A program made the translations under genes and the position numbers. 64,000 bases of DNA, taken from contig WPDH01000378.1 in the NCBI GenBank assembly GCA_019137255.1, positions 147,989 through 211,988 of the forward strand. Direction: 5' to 3'. This DNA is from Corinectria fuckeliana (lineage: Eukaryota > Ascomycota > Sordariomycetes > Hypocreales > Nectriaceae). Position 1 is the stretch's first letter; each line of letters starts with the position of its first letter. Positions 46,647-58,326 of the stretch are shown here, piece after piece. Under the pieces are notes generated by a model that saw nothing but the letters and a program-made list of their open reading frames with translations, had not been told where the DNA came from and did no database searches.

Positions 46647-47114
46647 TTAGCTTCCAAAAGTCTTGATTGCCACTAGATTCTTGCCTTCAGGACCAGTCGC
46701 AGGTCGCACACGCCCAAAGGAGCCCTTTCCCACCATGCCGGCAGCGGTGATGGTGTAAGCCCCTATGGCTTGTCTGTTTATTGTGGGAGTGAGCGTTGCA
46801 AGAAGAGCCTTGTTGGTCGGTTGATCATCGCCATGAATGGCAGTCAGAGAGTCACGAAGACTCGCTTGACCTTCAGGTCGGCGGAAATATTGTTTGTACT
46901 CGAGTGTGTAGCAAAGATCCTCGAACGAAACCGCGTTGCCTGCATTTGCACAAGCTGCTGTGTTACCGCGAGAGGCTGGAGAAGCGTTGTTGACTATTAC
47001 CGAGCTTCCATGGTCGAGGCTAATGCACGCCATCCGTGTCTCGTTAGAAAACGAGATGAAGGCGTGCCTTCGAGCTACTTCATGTAGGCGATTCCGTGTT
47101 GTCGTGAGGAGCAA
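46647..47114 (-). pseudogene. Truncated protein kinase (N-terminus and first strands only)
   Basis: The minus-strand frame of about 155 codons ends with ITAAGMVGKGSFGRVRPATG and NLVAIKTF before a stop. This contains a complete glycine-rich loop (G-K-G-S-F-G-x-V) and the VAIK lysine strand, so the frame entered a eukaryotic-type kinase domain. The remaining ~250 residues of a kinase, including HRD and DFG motifs, are not found downstream at 46646-45600 in any frame. Upstream of the loop is about 130 residues of unknown type. The frame begins at a non-ATG codon, so the true start is further right or lost. It is a broken kinase gene. Confidence 0.55.
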
Positions 47115-48078
47115 GTCAGCAACAGGCCGCCCAAGTGCAGCAGTCTTTTTACTCAGACGCCCTACAGACCATTCCGATGAGTGATGGAGAGGAGAGACAG
47201 CCGGATCCGGAAGTAGAAGCCGGTCCAGATAGTGGCAGGAGGCGACAGGAATCGCCGGAGGAAAAAGGTGAGGGGCTTCCAGCGCTATTTCTGTTATTCA
47301 CGAGCCGCGTGACTGAAGGATCAGAAACTTGCTCATCAGAGGACCAGATGAACTCTGCGTAGTGAGGAGAGAAGCAGAGGTTTGATGATTCGGTGAGAGG
47401 ATGAGTGCTTGCCTCATCTTACCCCGTTGAGGTGCTACTATACAGCTTTTCCACGACTCGAATTGGGTATTGATGAGATGAGACGTCGAGAAGGTTGAAT
47501 ATTATATTGAGGAGGCCGTTCGCCATCATCATCGAGTCCAAGATGTTCTTTCCCCGCTCTTCCCACCATTAATGACCAATGCCACATTGTTCCCATCCTC
47601 CAAGCATGTCAACTAAGGGCTTGCTGCTGGCAGCCTAAAAAGGGTACTCTGACCCCCATCGTCTCATTAAACAGCTAGTGACGGCCCACTGCCCGAGCTC
47701 AAGATTCCGGATGGCTCGCTGTCTTATCCATATTCGGGCCAGTGACTCTGTGCTGTTGGGTTCGCCATCAAGCAAGCGTCTTTATATACCTGCATCAGTC
47801 TGCACAAAGGATGCATCGCCTAATTTAATGGGCTTGGATTGAGCATGACCCAGCGCCATCGTGTAATACCTAAAGTCTATCCGAGGTTCTACCTTTTGAC
47901 CAATGGCGCTCGGGTGGCTCGTGATTCTAGTGGCGCAGCGCTCGTGGCTCGTGGCTCGTGGCTTTCCTGTTGCCTCGCCAAAGCATTTCGTCATGGCACT
48001 AAAACAAAACACCCTCAATCAACACCATTACATCATGGCCACAGACTTGACAAAACTCAGCAATCAGCACGCGACGAG
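47115..48078. other. Intergenic region before the nuclease-like pair
   Basis: Contains the presumed promoter of the gene at 48079 and a short tandem array of GTGGCTC near 47920-47965. An in-frame extension upstream of 48079 reaches an ATG at 47845 but its translation looks non-coding. No other gene is supported. Confidence 0.4.
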
Positions 48079-49496
48079 ATGACCGATCATCAGACAGTCC
48101 TCGATTGGATCGAAACATTGCCTGGCTCCCCCGAATGCCAACCGACAACAATCCCCTTGGGTCGTGTCAGTAAACGAAAGACATTCCAAGAGCCCAGCCC
48201 ACCACCGACCGAAGAGAACATGGCCAAACCACCGACCGAAAAGACTATGGGAACTACACCAACGGGCAAGCGACGGAAACTCGACGTCGACAGCACACCT
48301 CGCGCCAGCAACCAGAGGGCACCCAGCTTGTCCGCAGTATCGTCTGCCTCAGAGCCGTATTCTCTGCCCTCGCGCTCATCTTCGCCGCTCAAACGACAGG
48401 TCATGGGCCTCAGCCTCGACGAAACAGGTTTCGACTCACGCCATCTAGATATCGATAAGCCACCAGTACTCAGCGCCGCCCAACTCTTCTCCGCTCTAGC
48501 CGACATCAGCGACGGCGATGGCATCCTGCCCTTCGACCGACGCGACGAGATTCTCGACAGCTCTGAGGTACGGGAGACGGGGCACCGCCGTTGGAAAAAC
48601 GCGTTCAGGGAGTCTACCGGGTTTCAACATCTCCCAGGCCGCATCCCGTCGCCTCAAGAGGTAGCAACAATATTGAAAAGGGCAACAGATTGTCAGGAAC
48701 GGGGACACGAAGAAGCAGGATGGAATGAAGAGGTTCACGGCCATCTCTTGGCTGCAGTCTTCAGGGGGCCTCTGGACTCGGAAGAAGGTCTCTTTAACTA
48801 CACAAAATGGCAAGTTCCTGGGCACGCACCTCAGCAGATGGGCTTGGACTAATGACACCTAATAGCACCACTGTTCGCCCACACAAGAGCTTCCTCCCGA
48901 GATCGATTGGAACAAAGATGATTGACTACTGCATCTACGCCGATCCAAGTCGCAACGACCCTGCCCTCGCACATACGCTCCAGTCACTTTGCGAAATAAC
49001 ACCGACGCTCTCTGTCAATCATGTCGTCGACGTCAAGCGTCTGCAACTGCGGCCAATCGTGCTGAGCATTGAGACTAAGGAACCAGGCCAGAATTTGAAC
49101 ACCGCCGAGGTGCAGATGGGCACTTGGCATACAGCCCAGTGGGCATTCCTGCGATACACGATTCTCCTGTTGCTGCGGATAAATACCCAAGGATCCCTCA
49201 CGGATGACGAGTACGACCAACAGGTAGATGAGGCCATGTCCGAGCTGCCTTTCATGCCCGGAATCATTGTCATGGGCCACCGGTGGCTTTTTGTCATGTC
49301 AACACAGGGCAAGGGCAAAAAGATTCAGTTTTGGACCGAATATGAGTTTGGTAGTACTCATAATATCAGGAATATATACCAGATTATCTCAGGACTAAGG
49401 GAGCTTACTTTATGGGCGGAAACGGTCTACTTGTCATGGTTTCAAGTGCATATTCTAGATCAAGTTGGAAACAAGACAAGTAATAATGAGACATAG
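48079..49496 (+). CDS. PD-(D/E)XK nuclease-like protein, paralogue A
   Basis: Exons 48079-48809 and 48866-49496 give 453 aa. The 56 bp intron begins GC (GCAAGT) and ends CTAATAG with an ACTAAT branch point, a GC-AG intron. Splicing makes NYTKC-TTVRPHKSFLP, which aligns with the paralogue B text CTTAKIIKEYLP. The start is placed at MTDHQTVLDWIE because paralogue B begins MIQQDIVDWM. Residues 20-130 are low-complexity with a basic cluster (GKRRKLDV). The C-terminal domain has KMIDYCIY (D264), SIETK (E313, K315), then EVQMGTWHTAQW and IIVMGHRWLFVM. This D...E-x-K...Q arrangement is that of the fungal PD-(D/E)XK nuclease-like domain family (Pfam PDDEXK_12). Biochemical function of the family is unknown. 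Confidence 0.8.
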
Positions 49497-49504
49497 ATAA
49501 ATGA

Positions 49505-50872
49505 TTATAGTATATTAATCTTTACTCTGTATTGCTTGTATAAACCTCTCCATAGTACTAAGACATTCTTTTTATACCAAGGCCAAAATACACACTCGCT
49601 CCACCTCACCAATCGTTGCAACCCCCAGACAATCTTATACACACCTAAGGAGCTCTCGGTCGATCCAAACGGCTTCTCCAGCCACAGGACCGTCTTACGA
49701 CCCTTGCGCGTCGTGGCCGCAAAACTCCACCGATGGCCCTCGATGACAATAGCTGGCAATAATTCCAGCCCCTCAAAAGATCCTCCTGTTGCTGCAATGC
49801 GGTCTTGTAGAGAATTCCACTGCGCGGCGTGCCACGTTCCCAGCTGCAGCTCGGCGCCCTCCGAACCGGTTCCCCTGCGCTTCGTCTCGATGCTCACGGT
49901 GATGGGATGGCTGCGCAATGGCAGGAAGTCGGTGTGGTTGATGACATTATAGGGGAGGGCCTGGCGTAGTTGACGAATTGCATCAACAGGTGCTTCGGGA
50001 AATACATCATGTTCAGGCTGTAGACACAGGCTAAAGTCGACCATCTTGGGCTGTGACTGCACGGGGAGATACTCCTTGATGATCTTGGCTGTGGTGCACG
50101 GCGTTACACCCACCAATTGCCTCAGCTCTTCGCTACACACAGCCTCGTAGAGCACGGGATAGTGCACCATCATGTTCCAGCCAGCTTCGTTCTGCATTGT
50201 ATTCTGGCACTTTTTCGCCTCCCAGACTAGACGCGTCACGCACCTTGTCGATGGCGTGGGACCCAGTTGATTCCGTGTCTGTGCATCGCTGTACGCCCAG
50301 TCCTCGACAGTTGAAAATTCGCCAAACTCCTGCTGCTCATTGTGCTTCTCAATCTCAGCGCGCAGCTCCTCCGAGAGAATGCGCAAGCCGTTGCTGCACT
50401 TGTCCATGTCTGCCAGGAGTCGCCGGAGCGAAACCGGCATCGAGTCGTCGATCAATGACATGGCACGTGTCTCGATTCCGTCGATGTTGATCTCTAGCGC
50501 GGCGATTTGCTTTGACGGCGAGGAACGGCAGGAGGTATTAGATTGCGACGACGTTTGCGACTCGGACCGCGAGGGCGACAGACGGGGAGGCGACCTCTTT
50601 CCGTGTCTGCTACTGCTCGCTCGAGGCGTTTCGTCCACATCTGCCTCTTCCTCGTCTGGCTGTCGCCTCCGTTTCGGTGTTCGCTGGTCTTCCGCCGGCG
50701 TAGTAAGGCGGCGTCGCTTGCTGCGGTGCGCGTTGCTGGTTTCAGGTGGAGATGGAAGTTCGTAGTAAGCGTCCTCGCCGTCTTCTCGGCGCTTGTTTGT
50801 GTCGGTTCTAGTAGTCGGTGGTGTGATGAAGTCGGGCTTCGACATCCAATCTACGATGTCTTGCTGTATCAT
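49505..50872 (-). CDS. PD-(D/E)XK nuclease-like protein, paralogue B
   Basis: A single-exon protein of 455 aa from the ATG at 50872 (the frame extends 39 codons upstream into His/Gln-rich repeats, judged non-coding). Residues 15-115 are low-complexity with basic nuclear-localisation-like runs (KRRRLTTP, PKRRRQP). The C-terminal domain carries PKMVDFSLCL (D279), SIETK (E329, K331), ELQLGTWHAAQW (Q343) and VIEGHRWSFAA, then LEKPFGSTESS. It is collinear with paralogue A in the opposite orientation but has no intron where A has one. Only 8 bp separate the two stop codons, so their 3' UTRs must overlap. Duplication and inversion are inferred. The protein is probably nuclear and its substrate is unknown. 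Confidence 0.8.
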   Translation of the reverse strand: MIQQDIVDWMSKPDFITPPTTRTDTNKRREDGEDAYYELPSPPETSNAHRSKRRRLTTPAEDQRTPKRRRQPDEEEADVDETPRASSSRHGKRSPPRLSPSRSESQTSSQSNTSCRSSPSKQIAALEINIDGIETRAMSLIDDSMPVSLRRLLADMDKCSNGLRILSEELRAEIEKHNEQQEFGEFSTVEDWAYSDAQTRNQLGPTPSTRCVTRLVWEAKKCQNTMQNEAGWNMMVHYPVLYEAVCSEELRQLVGVTPCTTAKIIKEYLPVQSQPKMVDFSLCLQPEHDVFPEAPVDAIRQLRQALPYNVINHTDFLPLRSHPITVSIETKRRGTGSEGAELQLGTWHAAQWNSLQDRIAATGGSFEGLELLPAIVIEGHRWSFAATTRKGRKTVLWLEKPFGSTESSLGVYKIVWGLQRLVRWSECVFWPWYKKNVLVLWRGLYKQYRVKINIL

Positions 50873-51559
50873 GCTGATACAATGAATTGTAGGGCAATGT
50901 GATGCTGGGCTTATTGTCGCTGGTGGTTGGAGGTGTTGGAGATGTTGGAGATGTTGGAGATGATGTTGATGGCTCATCTCCAACCCCACTACCTCCAGAT
51001 TGGCAGTACCTCGGCTGTACTAACTCATCTGGTTGGCTGGGCAATACGACCATAAACATCCTAACAGCGTCCCACCTACATTTGTGGGCCCTCAATGCTG
51101 TCCACTATCTCGGGATTACAGCAATATAGCTATAGGCACTCAGATAATATAACAGGCCCCAGTCACAGGAAAGTTACAGTACAGTTTATCAACCATCTGT
51201 AACATAAGGCGGCTCTGCATCCATTGCATTGCAGCCGAGGACCAGGAGACTCCCTTTGCAGCTGGTTACGCGGCGCTTGGGGACTGCCCGGCGCCCCGGA
51301 CATCATATGGCTTCGTGGTCATGCCCCGTAGAGGTTTGGTGTGTTGACAATCATGAAATCCGCCTGGTGCTTTGCTGTAGTAGTTTATCCGATTCAACAA
51401 GGATTATAGCGTCTGCAACGCGGCGCCTTCTGTCAGGATGTGCGCGGATGTGCGCGAAGTTGACATTAACGCAGAACGTGGCGCGTTACGCCCCACAGAA
51501 TGAGAGGGTAGAATGTATAAGATATGATTAGGCTAGAAGCCGGAATGCGGCGCGTTCCC
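50873..51559. other. Flank between nuclease-like pair and AT block
   Basis: Contains a GTTGGAGAT-type short tandem repeat near 50930-50965 (within the upstream frame of paralogue B) and no supported gene. Frames at 51229-51531 have no motif. Base composition changes sharply to AT-rich near 51560. Confidence 0.4.
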
Positions 51560-52013
51560 GTCAGGACTTATTAAGTAAAGAGCTATCTATAATATATATA
51601 TAACAACTCGGCTACACTAATTAGTGTTTAACTTTTTATAAAGATATTATTACTGTTTTTTTTCTAGTTCTTTTAGTCTATGTATAGTCTGTAATTTTAT
51701 GTATTTTATCTTAACTTTTTATATATTTAGCTGTAATCTTATATAGTACTATAACTTTATGTAATTATAATCTTACTTCTTATATCTTATATAATATCTT
51801 ATATAATATCTTATATATTATTATATTTTAAGTTATCTGTTTTTTCTGTTTTGTTTTTAGCTTTTTAGAGTATTATTATATATTTACTATAACTTATTAT
51901 AAAGTTTTTTCTTTATTATTCTTTTTATTTTTAACTATAAGATAATTAATCTAAGATAATAATAAATCTTATACTTAGCTATAATAAATTATAACTTTAT
52001 AACCTAACTAGCT

Positions 52014-52127
52014 TAACTATATAACCTAACTTACCTAACTATATAACTTAACTTATCTGCTTATATAACTTAACTTATCTAACTATATATAACTTAACTT
52101 ACCTAATAGTATATAATATAACTTACC
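52014..52127 (+). repeat. 22-24 bp tandem array in AT block
   Basis: Five consecutive units: three of 22 bp (type TAACTATATAACTTAACTT + ATC) at 52014-52079 and two of 24 bp at 52080-52127. The last unit is more diverged. C is retained mostly as CTTAC or CTAAC. Confidence 0.7.
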
Positions 52128-55100
52128 TAATAGTATAATAAATACTAAGTCTTAATAATAGTATACTATAAGCTATCACTTTATTTTAGTATCTAGGTTT
52201 ATTATAAACTATACTAGATATCTATATAAGACTTATATATAGTATAAGTTATATTTTACTTAGTAAGCTCTTAACTTAAATATACTAAGTAGAGCTTTAT
52301 AGTTATATATAGTAGTTATAAGTATACTAGCCTGTTTTATAATAGCCTTTTAGCCTCTTATATTTACTAAAATACTATCTATTTTACTTATATATTTATA
52401 ATTATATTTATATATATATTATATTAACTTTTCTCTTAGTCTATATAGTATATTAAGATTAGTTCTTTATAAGCTAAACTATAGTTAGTTAGTTTTATAA
52501 CTAATAAGTATATAACTTATAGTGCTTTATATTAGGTTATAAAGAGTATTAATAAGAGAGTACTATTCTCTTATAATATATATTATCTTAATAGTAATAT
52601 TAAGTTTTATTAATATAAAGAACTACTAGACTTCTTATAAGCTTTATTACTTAGTATAAACTCTTAATATAAATAGTTTTATTAGTATATTTAGATATAT
52701 AATAGTGTTCTTACCTTTATATTTATAGACTATTTTATAACTAACTATAGTGCTAGTTAAAAGAGTCTAACCTGTTTTTAAATCTATAGTGCTTTTTACT
52801 ATTATATAAGACTATTACTATATAAGCCTAGTATAGCCTCTTACTATAGCTAGTTATATATTTTTAATTAACAGACTACTAATAGCTTTTAAATAAAGAA
52901 TAACTCTAGTTAGCTAGATCTAAATATCCTCTTATAGGTTTCCTCTTATATTAATAAATATAACCTATTTAAAAGGCTATATATAACTACTATTAAGTAT
53001 ATTTATACTTCTTAATTAACTAAGTTCTAAATTAAACTAAACCTTAAGGTTAAACTAGTTATATATAACTATATAAACCTATATTAAGAGAATCTTCTTA
53101 TATCTAATAAAGTTACTAGTATTATTTTAAAGGCTAGTAAGAGTTATTAACATAATATTATTCTTATAGAGTATTATATAAATAGATCTAAGTTTTAGTA
53201 CTATTATATTTATTTAAAACATCTTATATACCTTCCTTTAGTATATCTTATAATACTACTTTTTAGTAAGGTTAGTTATAATTTTTAAATACCTATTTAT
53301 AATACTTAGTAAGCTAGTTAAGCTTAAAATTAACTTACTTTATAATAGTAGTCTTAGTTTTAGCTTTATCTTAAATACTATATATAACTTATTTCTTTTA
53401 GCTATAATTATCTTTTTTAACAGCTATATATTAATTTATAAGTATTATATAAATAAGAACACCTTTCTTAAACTATATAAAACTAAATAACTATTTAAGC
53501 TAATTTATATTAAGGCTTAAATAATATAATATATAGTAGTAATAACTTATAAAATTAAGATTAGAGGATTATTCTGTCTAGTACTTATATTAAAAGTTCT
53601 TAATTTATAGCCTAATATTATTAGGACTTTATAGCTATTATATACTATTTTAAGAAGCTAACTTTATTTCTTATAATAACTATAAACTCTAAGTAAGTAG
53701 AGATTATAGCTAAGCTCCTACTAGGGTAAAATACTATAAATTATCTTAATCTTATTATAAGAGTGTTTAAGCTTAAATAGTAAGCTTTACTTTATCTTAT
53801 TTAGAAAGATAACTACTTTAGTCACTTTATAAGTTATATATAAACTATTAAGTATTAAAAATAAGAACTTTCTTATATATATTTACTAATCTTTTTTTAT
53901 ACTAATAATTATATATACTTTTTTACACCTGACTTTATTAATACTATTATCTATATAAAGTTATTTACTATTAAGATAAACTTAGATAGCTTTTTATAAA
54001 GTATTATATAATAGTTAATAGTTTATAGTCTATATAAGAAGAACTTTTTAAATACTCTTTATATATAGCTTATTATCTTAAACTCTCTTAAAAGGTAGTA
54101 TTTAAAGTGCTTTTTAAAACTATACTAAGAGGAGACTACTATTAAGAATAATAAATATCTTATTTACTATTATTAGAATAACTCTTTATAGTTATTTATA
54201 AAGGTTATTAAGAGAAGAACTATTTACTTTAATAATTACTAGGTTATTTTATATAATCTTATCTTAAGTAAAATATTTAGTTATTATATTAATATAAAGG
54301 TATATATATTTATCTAGTTTATAAAGTATATTTATAAATATATTTATAAAAGTATAAATTATATAACTTTTTATATTTAGTAATAAGCTCTTATATAAGA
54401 TATAGTTAATAATAGTTATATATTTATAAATAAGATTAATTTATACCTATAGAGTTAATATATTAGACTTATAAAGGCGTATTAGCAGCTCTTTAAGTTT
54501 TATACTAATAAATAGTTTTCTTCTATTATTACTTTAGTAGTTTATCTACCTAATTAATAGTAGGTTTACTTTTATAAGAATATAGCTCTTAGTGTTATAA
54601 TTAGTAACTTATAGTAGTATATTAAGCTTACTATATTCTTTAAGTTAATAGCTTTTTACTCTGCCTTTTATACTATATTATATTAGAATATAGCTTAGGT
54701 TAGTATATAAAAAGCCTCTTAATAGGTTTAGGCTGTTTACTTTTAGGGCTTTATAATTAGAAGGATATACTTTATTAATCTTTTAAAGAGAAAGTATTAT
54801 TACTTATAGCTTCTTCTTACTATTATTAAGAGACTTATATCTTTTAAACACTTTTATATAGTTAATAGTATCTTATTTCTAACTTTTAAAAAAGCTTACT
54901 ATACTTTTAACCTTTTTAAAAATAATAACTATTAGGTTAAATACTTTAAGAAGGTTTATCTTTAGAATATAAGTTTCTAGTTATAAATCTTATTTATCTT
55001 TATATTAATATATAGTAATATTACTAACCTTTTAAGTCTATAGTTATAGTTTTATATATATATTTATAATAACCTTTTTTATTATATATAATTATATACT

Positions 55101-56854
55101 AATATTCTTAATAATCTTTTTAATTCTTATTTTAATTATAGCTTATTTCTCTTAAATAATAGTCTTTTTTTAGCTGCTAGTAAGACTATTATAAACTTTA
55201 ACCTTTTAGTATTCTAGTATTAATAAGACCTTACTAATAGTAATTATTTATTATAAGAGTAGTATAGTTTTAACTAGAGACTTAAGTATAATTATTTAGA
55301 AGATCTTATTAGTTATATAAATATAAATTAGCTTATTATATTCTAATATATTATATTAACTATTAAGTCTAATTATACTTATACTTACTTTTTTTTATAA
55401 GGTCTTAAAAGTATATTTATTTATTTATCTATTAGGCTTTAAGTTATTATTATTAAAGCTAAAGTAAGATTATACTATATATTATATCTTTTAGTATTAC
55501 TATTATACTTTTTTCTAATAGTTATATTATACACTCTTAATTTAGTATACCTTTTAATTTATATAAGAGCTTTATATTTAGTATTAAAAAGAACTTATAA
55601 GTTATAAACCTTTTATAATATACCTATTTAATTATATAAGATAAGATTCTAATATAATATAAGTATTATTTTAAGGTTATATATTATTTAATATAAGATA
55701 TACTTAATAATAATATTAGTCTTTTTAGTAGCTATCTAGTCTTATTTAATAATAACTTTACTTAGATTTTACTTATAGTCTTTTAAGAGAACTATATATA
55801 AATAGTAAATACTTATATATAGTTATTTTTAACTATATAGCTCTTTCTAATAATCCTCTCTTTATATTAAAATATAAGAGTTATATTTAGTACTCTTATA
55901 AGTATTATATTTACTTAGTAATATTAAAATCTATTATATAACTCTACTTTATATAAGTTAACTTAGCTACCTTTTTATATTTTATAAACTAAAAACCTTA
56001 AAGAGCTATATAACTTTATATATTCTTTATATATATATATATAGTCTTACTTAGACTTTAATATATACTAGTACTAGTTTATTCTTATCTTTTATAACTT
56101 AATAGTTAATAAGCTAAATAATATACTACTAAATATAATTCCTAAGAATATAAAAAAATATCTCTTAACTAACTCTACTATTATACTAAAGTTAAAAGAC
56201 TTTATATAACCTCTTAAAGAGTTATTATATTTATTTAACTACTTAAGTCTCTTACTCTTATAGCTTTATTTTTAAGTTAGTATACTAATAATACTCTTAT
56301 AAAACCTTTTTTCTTAAGAGGGCTTTTATAATAAGACTTATATAACTATTATATAAATAAGTTATATCTTCTTATAATACTAACTTCTTAAAGGTAACTT
56401 TTATAGTTAACTAAGGTTTATATCTTATATTAAGCTAATCTTAAAAGATATTAAGTTATCTTATAAATTATTATATATTTAGCTTTTTATATAGTTTTAT
56501 TTTATAATAACTATTAATAAGTCTTAAAACTAGTCTTTTTATTATATTAAAGTTAACTTATAAGAGTTTATTTTTATATATAAGTAATTTTATATTATAA
56601 TATCTTATATTATATAGTTTTAACACTATAAAGTATTATTATAACTAACAGTAGAGGGTTTTATATAAAATATAATATACCTTAAGGTTTTATAATATCT
56701 TACCTAGCTTAATATTCACTTTAAATAATATATAAGCACTTAAGGCTTTATATTACTATCTTATAATACTTTATATATATATTTATTAGTTATAAAAGTA
56801 TAAAGTATCTCTTATATATAATTACTTTAAATATAATATTATATTACACTTAAA

Positions 56855-56955
56855 CTATTTTATAATATTAATACTATAACTAAAAACCTATTTTATAATA
56901 TTATTATTATAACTAAAAACCTATTTTATAATATTATTATTATAACTAAAAAGTA
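56855..56955 (+). repeat. 33 bp tandem array in AT block
   Basis: About three copies of a 33 bp unit starting CTATTTTATAATATTA and ending TATAACTAAAAAC. The second and third copies are nearly identical; the first differs at a few positions. Confidence 0.75.
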
Positions 56956-58255
56956 TAATAAGAAGATAAGTATTTTTATTAAATATTATAAATAATAAAA
57001 TAAGTATTATAAAGAAAAATAAAATAGTATATAAGATCTATTAATATTAATAAATTATAAGAAGTTTATATATATATATATTAATACTATATAGCTTTAA
57101 ATTAGCTTTATATATACTTATTATTTTTACTTAGTATTAACTTATTCTTTTACTACTTTTTAGTCTTATTTTATATAAACTAAATAATAGCTTATTTTAC
57201 TTTAGCTGTTAATAATATATTAAGTAGTATTAGATTAACTACTAGACTAGTTATAGTAGTATATAATATTATTACTATATTTACTAATATTATTAGAGTT
57301 TATTTTAGTACTGCTTTTATCTTACTAAGTAGTATACTTAGCTGCTTCTTAGTGACTTTTAAGTCTTATTATACTTTTATAGTACACTTAGATAGGGTAA
57401 TAAAAGGTATATATATAGTTATATTATATATAACTTATCTTTTAGTTATTTATAGTCTCTTTTATAAGGTAGTCTCTACTTTACTTATATCTAATATATT
57501 ATTAGATAACTTATTACTAGGCTTATTTATATTTATATATTATTACTTTCTTAGTATAATACCTTTTAAGGTAGTTTTCTTTAGTGTAATCTTAGCTAAA
57601 AAAGTAAAAGTTAGTATATTACTATAATATTATTATAAACTACTTACCTTTATTTATATAAAGAGAATAGTTTATTATAATAAAATTATAAATATAGTTT
57701 TTATATAACTTATTTTACTTATAAGTAAGAATATAATAAGTCTTAAAAAGTAGTATTATATAAAAAGAATTATATATATTATACTTATAGCCTAGCTATT
57801 TTAGCTTACTATATATTTATATAGTATAAATAGTAAGATTTTATTAATACTTAAGGTTTATTAACTAGAATATAATACTAGGCAGGTTTTAAGTATTAAA
57901 AAGATATCTAATTTATATTATATATATTAGTATTTTACTACTTAGTATTATATATTTATATATACTTATCTTATAGTAGTTAAAAATATTATAATAAGTT
58001 ATAAACTGTTTCTTTTTTTTATATATAATAATATAAAGTATAAACTTTTATAAGTTATTATATAGTATTATACTTAACTTTATAACCTATTTAACTATTA
58101 GTATCTAAAATTATATCTTACTATTAGGTATTAGTAGCTTAATAGAGTTTTTATTAATAATTAATTTTATCCTTTTATTATAAATATCTATAATATTATT
58201 ATAGTAAATCTTAAGGTTATAACTATTATCTTTTAGATTATTATATTTAACTATA

Positions 58256-58326
58256 TTAGCTAAAGCTTTTATTTATATTACTACTAACTTAGCTAAAGCT
58301 TTTATTTATACTACTAATTTAGCTAG
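58256..58326 (+). repeat. Two-copy tandem repeat (33 and 30 bp)
   Basis: TTAGCTAAAGCTTTTATTTA followed by TACTACTAA occurs twice in a row (58256-58288 and 58289-58318) with a partial third copy (TTAGCTAGAC). The copies differ by a 3 bp insertion. Confidence 0.65.

Noticed and set aside
47845..48078. In-frame N-terminal extension of nuclease-like paralogue A
   Set aside because: The paralogue aligns from MTDHQTVLDW; the extension includes a GTGGCTC tandem repeat and has no counterpart in paralogue B.
49536..51129. Plus-strand frames at 49536-49952, 50197-50765 and 50899-51129
   Set aside because: All but the last are antisense shadows of the well-supported paralogue B gene, and the last has only a simple repeat.
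57352..57627. 91-codon open frame in the AT block with a hydrophobic, membrane-like translation
   Set aside because: It begins at GTG, consists of Ile/Leu/Tyr/Phe-rich text expected from TA-rich sequence by chance, and shows no motif.
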